64,000 nucleotides of DNA from Flavobacterium daejeonense DSM 17708 (GTDB lineage: Bacteria > Bacteroidota > Bacteroidia > Flavobacteriales > Flavobacteriaceae), in assembly GCF_000425425.1 (NCBI RefSeq), contig NZ_AUDK01000018.1, positions 40,983 through 104,982 of the forward strand. Direction: 5' to 3'. The position numbers and the translations under genes are program-made. The notes below the pieces were generated by a model. It did no database searches, was not told the origin of the DNA, and saw only the letters and a program-made list of their open reading frames with translations. Positions 51,989 to 61,845 of this stretch are shown here, one piece after another (positions within the stretch are counted from its first letter, which is position 1; each line of letters starts with the position of its first letter).

Positions 51989-52978
51989 ATGAGAATTAAA
52001 AATATTGCATGTGGTTTAGGTCTTTTATCAGCAGTTGTTTCCTGTAAAACGGCTGCTGTAAAAGAATCAGCTCATACCGAAAATCAGCAATCGCTGAAAA
52101 TGAATAATCCTATTATTACCGATAAATATACTGCCGATCCGGCGGCTTTGGTTTATAAAGACAAGGTATATTTATACACGGGACATGATGTGCCTGAAAA
52201 AGGAGTTCAATCTTACAGAATGAATGACTGGTTGGTCTATTCCACTTCAGACATGGTACATTGGCAAGAGCATCCGATCCCTTTAAAAACTTCTGATTTT
52301 GCCTGGGCCAAAGGTGATGCCTGGGCTGGGCAGGTAATTGAGAGAAACGGGAAGTTTTATTGGTATGTGGCTATTTCTCACGGTACAATCCATGGAAAAG
52401 CAATTGGAATTGCGGTTTCAGATAATCCAACGGGGCCTTTTAAAGATGCCTTAGGAAAAGCATTGATTACGAATGATATGACAACTAAAACTAAAATTAG
52501 TTGGGATGATATTGATCCTTCAGTTATTATTGATGATGATGGTCAGGCGTATCTTTTTTGGGGAAATACCGTTTGTAATTATGTGAAATTAAAAGAAAAT
52601 ATGATTGAAATGGATGGCCCAATGCAAACGATAGATTTACCAAATTTCACCGAAGCGCCTTGGATTCACAAACGCAAAGGATGGTATTATTTGTCTTATG
52701 CGTATCAGTTTCCTGAAAAAATTGCCTATGCTATGAGTAAATCCATCAATGGACCATGGGAATACAAAGGTATTTTGAACGAGGTGGCAGGTAATTCGAA
52801 TACGAATCATCAGTCGATTATTGATTTTAAGGGCAAGTCGTATTTCATTTACCATAATGGTGTAATCCCGACAGAAGGAGGAAGTTTCAGACGTTCGGTT
52901 TGTGTGGATCGTTTGTATTATAACCCGGATGGTACGATGAAACGAGTAGTAATGACTTCGGAAGGAATTCAGGAATAA
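51989..52978 (+). CDS. GH43 family glycoside hydrolase, lipoprotein
   Basis: 329 residues. Lipobox AVVSC with Cys near 19. GH43 propeller with catalytic base in DPAALVYKDKV (ITDKYTADPAALVY), IDPSVIIDDDGQAYLFWGN (pKa Asp) and NFTEAPWIHKRKGWYYLSY (acid Glu). Likely an exo- or side-chain arabinofuranosidase or beta-xylosidase of the GH43 type. Starts 7 bp after abfA, so co-transcribed. Confidence 0.88.
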   Translation: MRIKNIACGLGLLSAVVSCKTAAVKESAHTENQQSLKMNNPIITDKYTADPAALVYKDKVYLYTGHDVPEKGVQSYRMNDWLVYSTSDMVHWQEHPIPLKTSDFAWAKGDAWAGQVIERNGKFYWYVAISHGTIHGKAIGIAVSDNPTGPFKDALGKALITNDMTTKTKISWDDIDPSVIIDDDGQAYLFWGNTVCNYVKLKENMIEMDGPMQTIDLPNFTEAPWIHKRKGWYYLSYAYQFPEKIAYAMSKSINGPWEYKGILNEVAGNSNTNHQSIIDFKGKSYFIYHNGVIPTEGGSFRRSVCVDRLYYNPDGTMKRVVMTSEGIQE

Positions 52979-52979
52979 G

Positions 52980-53945
52980 ATGAAAGTTTTTAAGATGAAA
53001 TACCAATTTCTACTGTTGTTGCTTTTGATTTTTTTTGAATCAAATGCGCAAAGTATTTCTGTACACGACCCGGTACTCATTAAAGAAAAGGATACTTATT
53101 ACCTGTTTTGTACCGGACGCGGAATCAGTGTTTTTAGTTCAAAAGATTTAAAAAATTGGAACCCGGAACCAGCAGTATTCAACGAAAAACCAACTTGGGT
53201 AGATGCGGTTGTTCCCGATTTCAAAAATCATATTTGGGCACCGGATATTTCATTTCATAATAATCAGTATTATTTATACTATTCGGTTTCTGCTTTTGGA
53301 AAAAATACTTCCGCCATTGGAGTGGCAACCAATGTTACTTTGAATGCAAATGATCCGAATTATAAATGGGTAGATCACGGTATTGTTATACAATCCTACC
53401 CCAACAGAGATGAATGGAATGCTATTGATCCTAATTTAATTATAGATGAAAATAATTCGCCTTGGTTGTCTTTTGGTTCTTTTTGGGACGGAATAAAAAT
53501 GGTGAAACTAAATCCTGATTTATTGTCCATTGCGCAACCTCAGGAATGGTATTCGATTGCCAAACGTAAAAATACAACTTTGTCAGGTGAAACAGCAGCT
53601 ATTGAAGCGCCTTTTATTTTTAAGAAAAACGGTTATTATTATCTTTTTACCTCTTGGGATTTGTGTTGCAAAGGCAAAGACAGTACTTACAAAATTGCCA
53701 TAGGAAGGTCTGAAAAAGTTACCGGACCCTACAAAGACAAAGAGGGGAATTTATTGAGTCAGGGTGGTGGAACTATTTTGCTAAAGGGAGATGAGAATTA
53801 TTTTGGCGTAGGCCATAATAGCGCTTATACTTTTGATGGAGTAGATTATTTAGTATTTCATGGATATAATGCTGTAGAAAACGGAAAATCTACTTTAGTA
53901 ATAAAAGAAATAAAATGGGACTCGGATTTCTGGCCTTATTTATAA
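52980..53945 (+). CDS. GH43 family arabinan endo-1,5-alpha-L-arabinosidase
   Basis: 321 residues. Signal peptide (MKYQFLLLLLLIFFESNAQS, if the internal Met at 52995 is used). The motif VHDPVLIKEKDTYYLFCTG, then IWAPDISFHNNQYYLYYSVS and NAIDPNLIIDENNSPWLSFGS, and the acid Glu in TAAIEAPFIFKKNGYYYLF, all match the smaller endo-arabinanases of this family. ATG at 52980 lies one base after the previous stop. It would cut arabinan or oligosaccharides in the periplasm. Confidence 0.9.
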   Translation: MKVFKMKYQFLLLLLLIFFESNAQSISVHDPVLIKEKDTYYLFCTGRGISVFSSKDLKNWNPEPAVFNEKPTWVDAVVPDFKNHIWAPDISFHNNQYYLYYSVSAFGKNTSAIGVATNVTLNANDPNYKWVDHGIVIQSYPNRDEWNAIDPNLIIDENNSPWLSFGSFWDGIKMVKLNPDLLSIAQPQEWYSIAKRKNTTLSGETAAIEAPFIFKKNGYYYLFTSWDLCCKGKDSTYKIAIGRSEKVTGPYKDKEGNLLSQGGGTILLKGDENYFGVGHNSAYTFDGVDYLVFHGYNAVENGKSTLVIKEIKWDSDFWPYL

Positions 53946-54037
53946 TAGCTGACTTTCTTAAATAAAGTTAATAAAGTGTTTAAGGAGGAAAAATTCTTAA
54001 TTCTTTTCAAATAATTTTAATTCAAACAAAGTATACG

Positions 54038-55156
54038 ATGCAAACAAAGAGATTAAAAAATCTGGCATTATCAGCACTTGTTTTGGTAAGTGTAGCTTCC
54101 TGTAACGATAAAAAAGAGCGAAATGATAAGCTAAAAGAGGAAGTGGCTACAAATGCAAAATCAACCTTGTCTAATAAACCGATTGTGTTGCAAAGAGCCG
54201 ATCCGTTTATCTATAAGCATACAGATGGATATTACTATTTTACCGGATCGGTGCCAACCTATGATGCCATAGAGTTAAGACGTGCCAAATCTATTGAAGA
54301 ACTTCAAAAGGCCGAAACTTTTAGAGTATGGGAAAAACATAAAACCGGGCCAATGAGCCGTCACGTATGGGCACCGGAAATTCATTATCTGGATGGAAAA
54401 TGGTATGTTTATTTTGCAGCAAGCCAAGAAGACGATATTTGGAAATTAAGACCTTATGTTTTGGAGTGTACTGGTCAGGATCCTTTACATGATAAGTGGA
54501 TTGAGCTTGGACAAATGCAGGCAGCTGATGCAGATCCAAAAAGCTTTACCGATTTTTCTCTGGACGGTACTGTATTTGAGCATAAAAATAAACGCTATTT
54601 CTGTTGGGCAGAAAAAACAGGAGGACAGTTCGCCGCTTCAAATTTGTATTTAGCCGAAATGGAATCACCTATAAAACTAAAAACAGTGCAATTTATGCTT
54701 ACCACTCCGGATTACGATTGGGAACGCATCGGTTTTTGGGTGAATGAAGGTCCTGCAGTTATAAAGAACAAAGGAAAAATTTACATTACTTTTTCGGCAA
54801 GCGCTACTGGTGCTTGTTACGCTATGGGGATGATGGAAGCAGATGAAAATGCTGATTTATTAGATAGAAATTCCTGGAAAAAATCAAGATATCCGGTATT
54901 AAAAACGGATGTAGCAAAAGGAATTTATGGACCAGGTCATAACTCTTTTACAGTTGATGAAAACGGCGAACCTTTAGTAATATATCATGCGAGGGATTAT
55001 GAAAAAGCGGTAGGTGATCCAAAAGTAGTGCCAGCGACAGATAAAAGACCGTTGAAAGAAATTATTGCAGACCCGTTATATGACCCTAATCGTCATGCGA
55101 GAATGATGAAATTAAAATTTGATGATAATGGAAGACCAATATTTGATTATAATTAA
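54038..55156 (+). CDS. GH43 family exo-arabinofuranosidase-like lipoprotein
   Basis: 372 residues. Lipobox SVASC with Cys near 22. GH43 motifs: LQRADPFIYKHTDGYYYFTGS (base), SFTDFSLDGTVFEHKNKRYFCW (pKa Asp) and VNEGPAVIKNKGKIYITFS (acid). The pattern resembles subfamily members annotated as exo-alpha-L-arabinofuranosidase; subfamily not checked. The 92-bp gap before it has no terminator, so it is probably in the same transcript. Confidence 0.86.
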   Translation: MQTKRLKNLALSALVLVSVASCNDKKERNDKLKEEVATNAKSTLSNKPIVLQRADPFIYKHTDGYYYFTGSVPTYDAIELRRAKSIEELQKAETFRVWEKHKTGPMSRHVWAPEIHYLDGKWYVYFAASQEDDIWKLRPYVLECTGQDPLHDKWIELGQMQAADADPKSFTDFSLDGTVFEHKNKRYFCWAEKTGGQFAASNLYLAEMESPIKLKTVQFMLTTPDYDWERIGFWVNEGPAVIKNKGKIYITFSASATGACYAMGMMEADENADLLDRNSWKKSRYPVLKTDVAKGIYGPGHNSFTVDENGEPLVIYHARDYEKAVGDPKVVPATDKRPLKEIIADPLYDPNRHARMMKLKFDDNGRPIFDYN

Positions 55157-55158
55157 GA

Positions 55159-55175
55159 AGTGTAAAGGTGAAACT
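55159..55175 (+). promoter_or_regulatory. Candidate AraR site before the second GH51 gene
   Basis: AGTGTAAAGGTGAAACT matches AGTGT-N7-ACACT in nine of ten half-site positions; its first nine bases with flank, GAAGTGTAA, equal the left arm of the araB palindrome. It is about 70 bp before the ATG at 55243. Confidence 0.4.
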
Positions 55176-55242
55176 TTTTAACATAACGATTAAAATTTAT
55201 GCCCTTGTCAATTCTTATTTTATTATAAAAGAAAGATTAAAA

Positions 55243-57228
55243 ATGAAATTAAATTTAATAACAAAAAGCACCCTTTGCAGTTTATTGCTTAGCAGTTTTT
55301 TGGCAAATGCTCAGAAAACTAATTTAGATATTGATTTGACTAAATCAATCACCAAAATTCAACCAACAATGTATGGTGTCTTTTTTGAAGATATCAATTT
55401 TGCTGCCGATGGTGGTTTGTATGCCGAAATGGTTAAGAACAGAACTTTTGGGTTTGATGCACCTCTTATGGGATGGTCACAACCGAATAGTAATGTGCAT
55501 TCATTTAATATGGAGTCCGGGATTGCAACTCCAATGCGTACCTCTGAAAATCCTAATAATCCTGATTTTTGTAGAATTGTCATCAATAATGATAAAAATT
55601 ATCAGATTTTAAATGAAGGTTTCAGAGGGATGGGAATTAAGAAAGATGCTAAATACAATCTTTCATTAAAAGCGGCAAATCATGATAATGCAATCAAAAA
55701 GATAATCATCCAATTTATAGATGCTAATAAAAATGTTTTAGGAGAAACAACGATTGTTCCTTCGTCATCAAATTGGAAAGACTATTCGGCTCAAATTATT
55801 GCAACTGGAACAGAAGCTAAAGCGCAGTTGAAAATTAGTTTTGAAGGTACAGGAACTATCGATTTGGATATGGTTTCGTTATTTCCGGAGGAAACCTGGA
55901 ATAACAGAAAAAATGGTTTGCGTAAAGATATTGTTCAGTTATTATATGATTTAAAACCTGGATTTATACGTTTTCCTGGTGGTTGTATCGTTGAAGGAAG
56001 AACATTGGAAAACAGATACCAATGGAAAAAAACAGTTGGACCGGTTGAAGACCGTGAAACGATGATTAACCGATGGAATGTGGAGTTTAAAAACAAGCAG
56101 GCTCCTGATTATTTCCAGTCTTTTGGTTTAGGTTTCTTTGAATATTTCCAGCTTTCTGAAGATATAGGAGCTCAGCCATTGCCTATTTTAAGCTGTGGAA
56201 TTGCCTGTCAGTACAACACAGGAGAATTAGTTCCAATGGAAGAATTAGATCCTTATGTGCAGGATGCTCTGGATTTGATCGAATTTGCTAATGGTGCTGT
56301 GACGACTAAATGGGGGAAATTACGCTCGGATATGGGGCACCCAAAACCATTTAATCTTAAATTTATTGGAGTTGGAAACGAACAATGGGGACCACAATAC
56401 ATTGAAAGATATAAAGTTTTTGCAAAAGCGATAAAAGAAAAATACCCAAACATAACAATTGTTTCCGGTTCAGGACCTTCTCCAGATGGAGCAATGTTTG
56501 ATTACGGATGGGAGGAATTGAAAAAAATGAATGCAGAAATCGTAGATGAGCATTATTACAAAAATCCGGAATGGTTTAAGAAAAATGCAGCAAGATATGA
56601 TAACTACGACCGAAAAGGGCCAAAAGTATTTGCCGGAGAATATGCAGCCCATCCTAAAGGAGTTGAAGATGGTTTTAAGGAAAATAACTGGTTGGCAGCG
56701 CTTTCAGAATCAGCATTTATGACAGGTTTAGAGCGTAATGCCGATGTGGTTCATTTAACTTCTTATGCACCTTTAATGGCTCATGTGGAGGCTTTTCAAT
56801 GGGCTCCGGATATGATTTGGTTTGATAATTTGAATGCTTATGGAACGGCAAACTATTATGTGCAAAAATTGTATTCCAATAATAAAGGGACTGATGTTTT
56901 ATCGATAACTAAGGATGGAAAAGCCCTGACAGGACAAAATGATTTGTATGCTACGGCAGCCAAAGATGTGAACCAAAAAGAACTGATTGTGAAATTGGTA
57001 AATACTTCAGATAAAACTCAGGATATTACAATTAATTTGTCAGGAAAAGGAGTGGAGTCTAAAGGAAAAATGATTGTGTTGACTCATGAAAAATTAGATG
57101 ATTATAATACTTTGGCTGAACCAATGAAAATTGTTCCTGTTGAAAAAGAATATAAAACAGCCGGTAAAACAGCAGTTGTGAATATGCCTGCTTATTCTTT
57201 TGTAGTGTTAAAATTAAAGTTAAAATAA
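55243..57228 (+). CDS. GH51 alpha-L-arabinofuranosidase
   Basis: 661 residues from the ATG at 55243, which gives a clear signal peptide (MKLNLITKSTLCSLLLSSFLANA). An N-terminal carbohydrate-binding-like beta-sandwich is inserted after the first 65 residues (YGVFFEDINFAADGGLYAEM opens the (beta/alpha)8 barrel). Acid/base Glu in GVGNEQWGPQY near 381, nucleophile in VFAGEYAAHPKG near 465. The C-terminal beta domain ends NMPAYSFVVLKLKLK. A larger type than the 515-residue AbfA of the locus, so it may prefer different linkages. Confidence 0.92.
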   Translation: MKLNLITKSTLCSLLLSSFLANAQKTNLDIDLTKSITKIQPTMYGVFFEDINFAADGGLYAEMVKNRTFGFDAPLMGWSQPNSNVHSFNMESGIATPMRTSENPNNPDFCRIVINNDKNYQILNEGFRGMGIKKDAKYNLSLKAANHDNAIKKIIIQFIDANKNVLGETTIVPSSSNWKDYSAQIIATGTEAKAQLKISFEGTGTIDLDMVSLFPEETWNNRKNGLRKDIVQLLYDLKPGFIRFPGGCIVEGRTLENRYQWKKTVGPVEDRETMINRWNVEFKNKQAPDYFQSFGLGFFEYFQLSEDIGAQPLPILSCGIACQYNTGELVPMEELDPYVQDALDLIEFANGAVTTKWGKLRSDMGHPKPFNLKFIGVGNEQWGPQYIERYKVFAKAIKEKYPNITIVSGSGPSPDGAMFDYGWEELKKMNAEIVDEHYYKNPEWFKKNAARYDNYDRKGPKVFAGEYAAHPKGVEDGFKENNWLAALSESAFMTGLERNADVVHLTSYAPLMAHVEAFQWAPDMIWFDNLNAYGTANYYVQKLYSNNKGTDVLSITKDGKALTGQNDLYATAAKDVNQKELIVKLVNTSDKTQDITINLSGKGVESKGKMIVLTHEKLDDYNTLAEPMKIVPVEKEYKTAGKTAVVNMPAYSFVVLKLKLK

Positions 57229-57280
57229 AGTAAATACGAACAGACTTATTTTTGAAACAAAAAATATAATAATTTAATAA

Positions 57281-57317
57281 AATTATATGAAGTGTAAGTG
57301 TTACACTTCATATAATT
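57281..57317 (+). promoter_or_regulatory. Perfect 37-bp palindrome, AraR operator of araB
   Basis: Two 17-bp arms (57281-57297 and 57301-57317) are exact inverted repeats around GTG; the core is AGTGTAA-GTG-TTACACT. It covers the -33 region of the araB promoter whose -7 box is at 57324, so a bound regulator would block RNA polymerase. Confidence 0.75.
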
Positions 57318-57323
57318 TTGTGC

Positions 57324-57331
57324 TATATTTG
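57324..57331 (+). promoter_or_regulatory. araB -7 promoter element
   Basis: TATATTTG, a perfect TAnnTTTG match, 17 nt before the araB ATG. Confidence 0.65.
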
Positions 57332-57348
57332 TAGCCATATTTTAAAAA

Positions 57349-59022
57349 ATGAAGATGAAAAATTATGTAATAGGTTTAGATTACGGTTCAGACTCAGTTC
57401 GTGCCGTATTAATTGATACCGAAAACGGGCAAGAATTAGCCTCAGACGTTTGTCATTATAAGAGATGGAAAAACAATGAATATTGTAATCCGTCAATTAA
57501 TCAGTTCCGTCAGCATCCTTTGGATCATATTGAGGGATTAGAATTAACAATTAAATCGGTTGTTGCTCAGGCAAATGTTAATCCGGCTGAAATAAAAAGT
57601 ATCTGTATCGATACCACAGGTTCTTCTCCGATTCCTGTAACTGCAGAGGGAACTCCATTATCTTTAACTAAAGAATTTGAACACAATCCAAACGCGATGA
57701 TGATTTTGTGGAAAGATCATACCGCTATCAATGAAGCTAACGAAATCAATGAATTGGCTGTTTCCTGGGGTGGTGAAGATTTCACTAAATACGAAGGAGG
57801 GATTTATTCTTCTGAGTGGTTTTGGGCAAAAATTCTACACATTATCCGTGAAGACGAAGCGGTGAAAAAGGCAGCTCACTCATGGATGGAGCACTGTGAT
57901 TACATGACTTTTTTATTAATAGATGATAAAGATTTAGCTACTTTCAAAAGAAGTCGTTGTGCGGCAGGACATAAAGCAATGTGGCACGAAGACTGGAATG
58001 GTTTACCACCGGAAGAATTCCTGACAAAATTAGATCCTTATTTGGCTCAGTTAAGAGGGAAATTATACAATGAAACGTATACTTCTGATTTGGTTGCCGG
58101 AAAATTAAACCAGGAATGGGCAACAAGATTAGGGTTAACTACCGATACAATTATTGCTGTTGGAACTTTTGATGCACATTCAGGAGCTGTAGGTGCTAAA
58201 ATTGATGAGCATGCGTTAGTTCGTGTAATGGGAACTTCAACTTGTGATATTATTGTGGCTTCTCATGAAGCTGTGGGAAGTAAAACGGTTAAAGGAATTT
58301 GCGGACAGGTTGATGGTTCTGTAATTCCGGGATACATCGGTCTTGAAGCGGGACAATCTGCTTTTGGAGATGTGTTGGCTTGGTTCAAAGATACTTTGTC
58401 TTGGCCTTTGAATAATTTAGTGTACACTTCTGACGTTTTATCTGCTGAGCAAAAAGCACAGTTGAAAGAAGAAGTAGAATCTAATTTCATCAAAACTTTG
58501 ACAGAACAGGCAGAAGCTATTCCGTTGTCAGAAAGTATTCCAACTGCTTTGGATTGGGTAAATGGTCGTAGAACTCCGGATGCTAACCAAGGATTGAAAA
58601 GTGCGATGACGAATCTTTCTTTAGGAACTAAAGCGCCACATATTTTCAAAGCTTTAATCAATTCAATTTGTTTTGGTTCTAAGAAAATTGTAGATCGTTT
58701 TGAAGAAGAAGGTGTTCGTATTGATAGCGTTATCGGAATTGGTGGTGTGGCCAGAAAATCACCATTTATCATGCAGACTTTGGCTAACGTACTGAACAAA
58801 CCAATTAAAGTTTGTGCTTCTGATCAGGCACCTGCTTTAGGAGCTGCAATTTATGCTGCTGTGGCTGCCGGAATTTATCCAAACGTAATTGAAGCAGCTA
58901 AAAAAATGGGAAGTGATTTTGAAAGCGAATATTTCCCTCAGGCTGATAAAATTGAAAAATACCAGGAATTGATGGATTCGTATTCTGAATTAAGTCAATT
59001 TGTAGAATCGATAACAAAATAA
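57349..59022 (+). CDS. araB: L-ribulokinase
   Basis: Phosphorylates L-ribulose. 557 residues, FGGY carbohydrate kinase: N-terminal GLDYGSDSVRAVLIDTENG, and the C-terminal GGVARKSPFIMQTLANVL (family FGGY_C motif). DCYTMFL-type and TGSSPIPVTAEGTPL stretches fit AraB. Starts with ATG at 57349 (another at 57355). First gene of the cytoplasmic arabinose operon araB-araD-lipoprotein-araA, and repressed by AraR through the palindrome at 57281-57317. Confidence 0.95.
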   Translation: MKMKNYVIGLDYGSDSVRAVLIDTENGQELASDVCHYKRWKNNEYCNPSINQFRQHPLDHIEGLELTIKSVVAQANVNPAEIKSICIDTTGSSPIPVTAEGTPLSLTKEFEHNPNAMMILWKDHTAINEANEINELAVSWGGEDFTKYEGGIYSSEWFWAKILHIIREDEAVKKAAHSWMEHCDYMTFLLIDDKDLATFKRSRCAAGHKAMWHEDWNGLPPEEFLTKLDPYLAQLRGKLYNETYTSDLVAGKLNQEWATRLGLTTDTIIAVGTFDAHSGAVGAKIDEHALVRVMGTSTCDIIVASHEAVGSKTVKGICGQVDGSVIPGYIGLEAGQSAFGDVLAWFKDTLSWPLNNLVYTSDVLSAEQKAQLKEEVESNFIKTLTEQAEAIPLSESIPTALDWVNGRRTPDANQGLKSAMTNLSLGTKAPHIFKALINSICFGSKKIVDRFEEEGVRIDSVIGIGGVARKSPFIMQTLANVLNKPIKVCASDQAPALGAAIYAAVAAGIYPNVIEAAKKMGSDFESEYFPQADKIEKYQELMDSYSELSQFVESITK

Positions 59023-59031
59023 TAAATAAAG

Positions 59032-59733
59032 ATGAGTTCAAAATTTCAAGCGTTAAAACAAGAATGCTACGAAGCTAATATGCAACTAAACGAATTGAAT
59101 TTAGTAGTATATACTTTTGGAAATGTAAGTGCTGTTGACAGAGAAAATGGCGTTTTTGCTATTAAACCAAGTGGTGTGCCTTATGAGGAGTTGAAAGCTG
59201 AAGATATTGTTATTGTTGATTTTGATAACAACATTATCGAAGGAGACAAACGTCCTTCTTCTGATACTAAAACGCATGCTTATTTGTACAAACATTGGCC
59301 AAATATCGGTGGGATTGCTCATACTCACGCTACTTATTCAGTGGCTTGGGCTCAGGCACAAAGAGATGTTCCGATTTTTGGAACGACACATGCTGACCAC
59401 CTGACAGCTGATATTCCTTGTGCTCCGCCAATGGCTGATCACCTTATTGAAGGAAATTATGAGCACAATACAGGAATTCAAATCTTGGATTGTTTCAAAG
59501 AAAAAAATCTTTCTTATGAAGAAGTAGAAATGGTTTTACTTGGAAATCATGGTCCGTTTGCCTGGGGAAAAAATGCGGCTAAAGCAGTTTATAACTCAAA
59601 AGTGTTAGAGGTTTGTGCTGAAATGGCTTATTTAACTTTACAAATTAATCCGGCTGCTCCAAGATTGAAAGACTCCTTGATTAAAAAACATTATGATCGT
59701 AAGCACGGAAAAGATGCTTACTACGGACAATAA
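59032..59733 (+). CDS. araD: L-ribulose-5-phosphate 4-epimerase
   Basis: 233 residues, class II aldolase fold. Zinc ligands in HTHATYSVAWAQ (two His) and the later His in GNHGPFAWGKNA; the GNVS and SDTKTH motifs bind the phosphate. Gives D-xylulose-5-phosphate. 9 bp after araB. Confidence 0.95.
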   Translation: MSSKFQALKQECYEANMQLNELNLVVYTFGNVSAVDRENGVFAIKPSGVPYEELKAEDIVIVDFDNNIIEGDKRPSSDTKTHAYLYKHWPNIGGIAHTHATYSVAWAQAQRDVPIFGTTHADHLTADIPCAPPMADHLIEGNYEHNTGIQILDCFKEKNLSYEEVEMVLLGNHGPFAWGKNAAKAVYNSKVLEVCAEMAYLTLQINPAAPRLKDSLIKKHYDRKHGKDAYYGQ

Positions 59734-59848
59734 TGGAGATTGTGAGCTAAATAAGGATATGTGTTTAAAATAAATATCGTTAATTAAACAGAGAGACATC
59801 GATAACAATAGAACAGATTAAGCTAATAGTAAATTAATGTTTTATACA

Positions 59849-60211
59849 ATGAAAAAAGCATTATACATAATTGTCATTTTAATCATGTTTTCATGTTGTA
59901 GTAAAAATGATGACGAAACGATAAAAAACGATTATCCGGAATGCATAAAAAATCAAATAGAAACGTTCTTAACAAATTATCCTAAACCTCCTGATACTGG
60001 AATTAGAGCTAGTGTGAAAAAATACTCTTATAAGGGGCAAATAGTTTATGTTACAGATTTCAGTCCGGGTTTTCCTGACGGTGCTTCCGCTGTAATAAAT
60101 GAAAGTTGTGAGGCAATTTGCCAGCTGGGAGGTTTTGACGGAGTACAAAATGACTGTGTCGATTTTGACAAAGCGACATTTATAAAAACAGTTTGGATAG
60201 ATAAACGATAA
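59849..60211 (+). CDS. Small lipoprotein, DUF6970-like
   Basis: 120 residues from the ATG at 59849 (another ATG at 59837). Lipoprotein signal MKKALYIIVILIMFSCCSK with a double Cys. The core KYSYKGQIVYVTDFSPGFPD, then INESCEAICQLGGFDGVQNDC, resembles the DUF6970 type of Bacteroidetes lipoproteins. It is unusual to find it inside an arabinose catabolic operon between araD and araA. Function unknown. Confidence 0.6.
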   Translation: MKKALYIIVILIMFSCCSKNDDETIKNDYPECIKNQIETFLTNYPKPPDTGIRASVKKYSYKGQIVYVTDFSPGFPDGASAVINESCEAICQLGGFDGVQNDCVDFDKATFIKTVWIDKR

Positions 60212-60239
60212 AATAATTAAAAATTAAATTTAGATTAAA

Positions 60240-61748
60240 ATGATAGATATTTCTAAAAAAGAAGTTTGGTTTGTAGTAGGTAGCCAAAACTTATATGGAG
60301 AAGAAACTTTAAAACAAGTGGCAGTACATTCTCAGGCAATTGCTAAAGGAATCGATGCTTCTTCTCACGTTCCTGTAAAAGTAATTTACAAATCGGTGGC
60401 AAAATCACCTAGTGAAATCACTGATATTTGTTTGGAAGCAAATACAAACAAAAACTGTATTGGTGTTATCGCTTGGATGCACACTTTCTCGCCGGCTAAA
60501 ATGTGGATTAATGGTTTGAGTATACTTAAAAAACCATTATGTCACTTACATACACAGTACAATGCTGAAATTCCATGGGCTTCAATCGATATGGATTTCA
60601 TGAACTTAAACCAATCAGCTCACGGAGACAGAGAGTTTGGTTATATCATGTCAAGAATGCGTAAAAAACGTAAAGTAGTTGTGGGTCACTGGGAAGATGC
60701 ACGTGTTCAGCAAAAATTAGGAAACTGGTCCAGAGTAGCTTTAGGTTGGGACGAAATGCAAAACTTAAAAGTAGCGCGTTTTGGAGACAACATGCGTGAA
60801 GTTGCTGTTACTTGTGGGGATAAGGTGGAGGCTCAAATTCGTTTTGGTGTTTCTGTAAATGGATATGACTCTTCTGATATTGTTAATAAAATGAAATTAG
60901 TTACTGATGCACAAGTAGATGCTTTAGTAGCGGTTTATGAAGAATCTTATAATTTAGCTCCAAAATTACAAAAAGGAGGAGAGCAAAGACAATCATTATT
61001 AGATGCTGCTAAAATCGAATTAGGTTTAAGAGCTTTCTTAGAAGAAGGTGGTTTCGGTGCTTTCACGGATACTTTTGAAAACTTAGGAGAATTAAAACAA
61101 TTACCTGGAATTGCAACTCAGCGTTTAATGGCTGATGGTTACGGTTTTGGTGGTGAAGGTGACTGGAAAACAGCTGCTATGGTTCGTGTTTTAAAAGTAA
61201 TGAACATTGGTCTTGAAGGAGGAACTTCTTTCATGGAAGATTATACTTACCACTTCACACCTGAGAAATCGTATGTTTTAGGTTCTCACATGTTGGAAAT
61301 CTGTCCTTCTATTACTGACGGAAAACCTTCTTGCGAAATTCACCCATTAGGAATTGGTGGAAAAGAAGATCCGGTTCGTTTGGTATTCAATTCACCTGCA
61401 GGTGACGCTATCAACGTTTCATTAGTAGATATGGGAACTCGTTTCCGTTTAATCGTGAACGAAGTAACTGCTGTAAAACCAATGGCTGATTTACCAAAAT
61501 TACCGGTTGCACGTGTGCTTTGGGATTGTAAACCAAACTTGGATATTGCTGCTACTGCTTGGATTTTAGCAGGTGGTGCGCACCATACAGTATATAGCCA
61601 GGCGGTTACTACTGAGTTCATGGAAGATTTTGCTGATATTGCAGGAATCGAATTAGTAGTTATCGATAACGATACTAAAATTCGTTCTTTCAAAGAAACT
61701 TTGAATGCAAATGAAGCTTACTACCACTTATTCCAAACTGGATTGTAA
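60240..61748 (+). CDS. araA: L-arabinose isomerase
   Basis: 502 residues, full length. Converts L-arabinose to L-ribulose. The family start [19 protein letters not shown], the Mn-binding [13 protein letters not shown] and [12 protein letters not shown] motifs, and [13 protein letters not shown] match AraA. Stands 28 bp after the small lipoprotein gene, in the ara operon. Confidence 0.96.
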   Translation: MIDISKKEVWFVVGSQNLYGEETLKQVAVHSQAIAKGIDASSHVPVKVIYKSVAKSPSEITDICLEANTNKNCIGVIAWMHTFSPAKMWINGLSILKKPLCHLHTQYNAEIPWASIDMDFMNLNQSAHGDREFGYIMSRMRKKRKVVVGHWEDARVQQKLGNWSRVALGWDEMQNLKVARFGDNMREVAVTCGDKVEAQIRFGVSVNGYDSSDIVNKMKLVTDAQVDALVAVYEESYNLAPKLQKGGEQRQSLLDAAKIELGLRAFLEEGGFGAFTDTFENLGELKQLPGIATQRLMADGYGFGGEGDWKTAAMVRVLKVMNIGLEGGTSFMEDYTYHFTPEKSYVLGSHMLEICPSITDGKPSCEIHPLGIGGKEDPVRLVFNSPAGDAINVSLVDMGTRFRLIVNEVTAVKPMADLPKLPVARVLWDCKPNLDIAATAWILAGGAHHTVYSQAVTTEFMEDFADIAGIELVVIDNDTKIRSFKETLNANEAYYHLFQTGL

Positions 61749-61772
61749 TCTTTTTTAGTAACTAAAATTATA

Positions 61773-61815
61773 AAGTCATAAAGTTGAAAGGAAATTCTTT
61801 TCAGCTTTATGACTT
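61773..61815 (+). terminator. Hairpin between araA and the epimerase gene
   Basis: Stem AAGTCATAAAG / CTTTATGACTT with a 21-nt interrupted loop and a short T-containing tail. It may end the ara transcript or act as attenuator. Confidence 0.6.
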
Positions 61816-61845
61816 CTTCTATTAACCAATAAAATAAAAAAAACT

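Noticed and set aside
58427..58436. AGTGTACACT inside araB
   Set aside because: It lacks the 7-bp spacer of the AraR core and lies in coding sequence.
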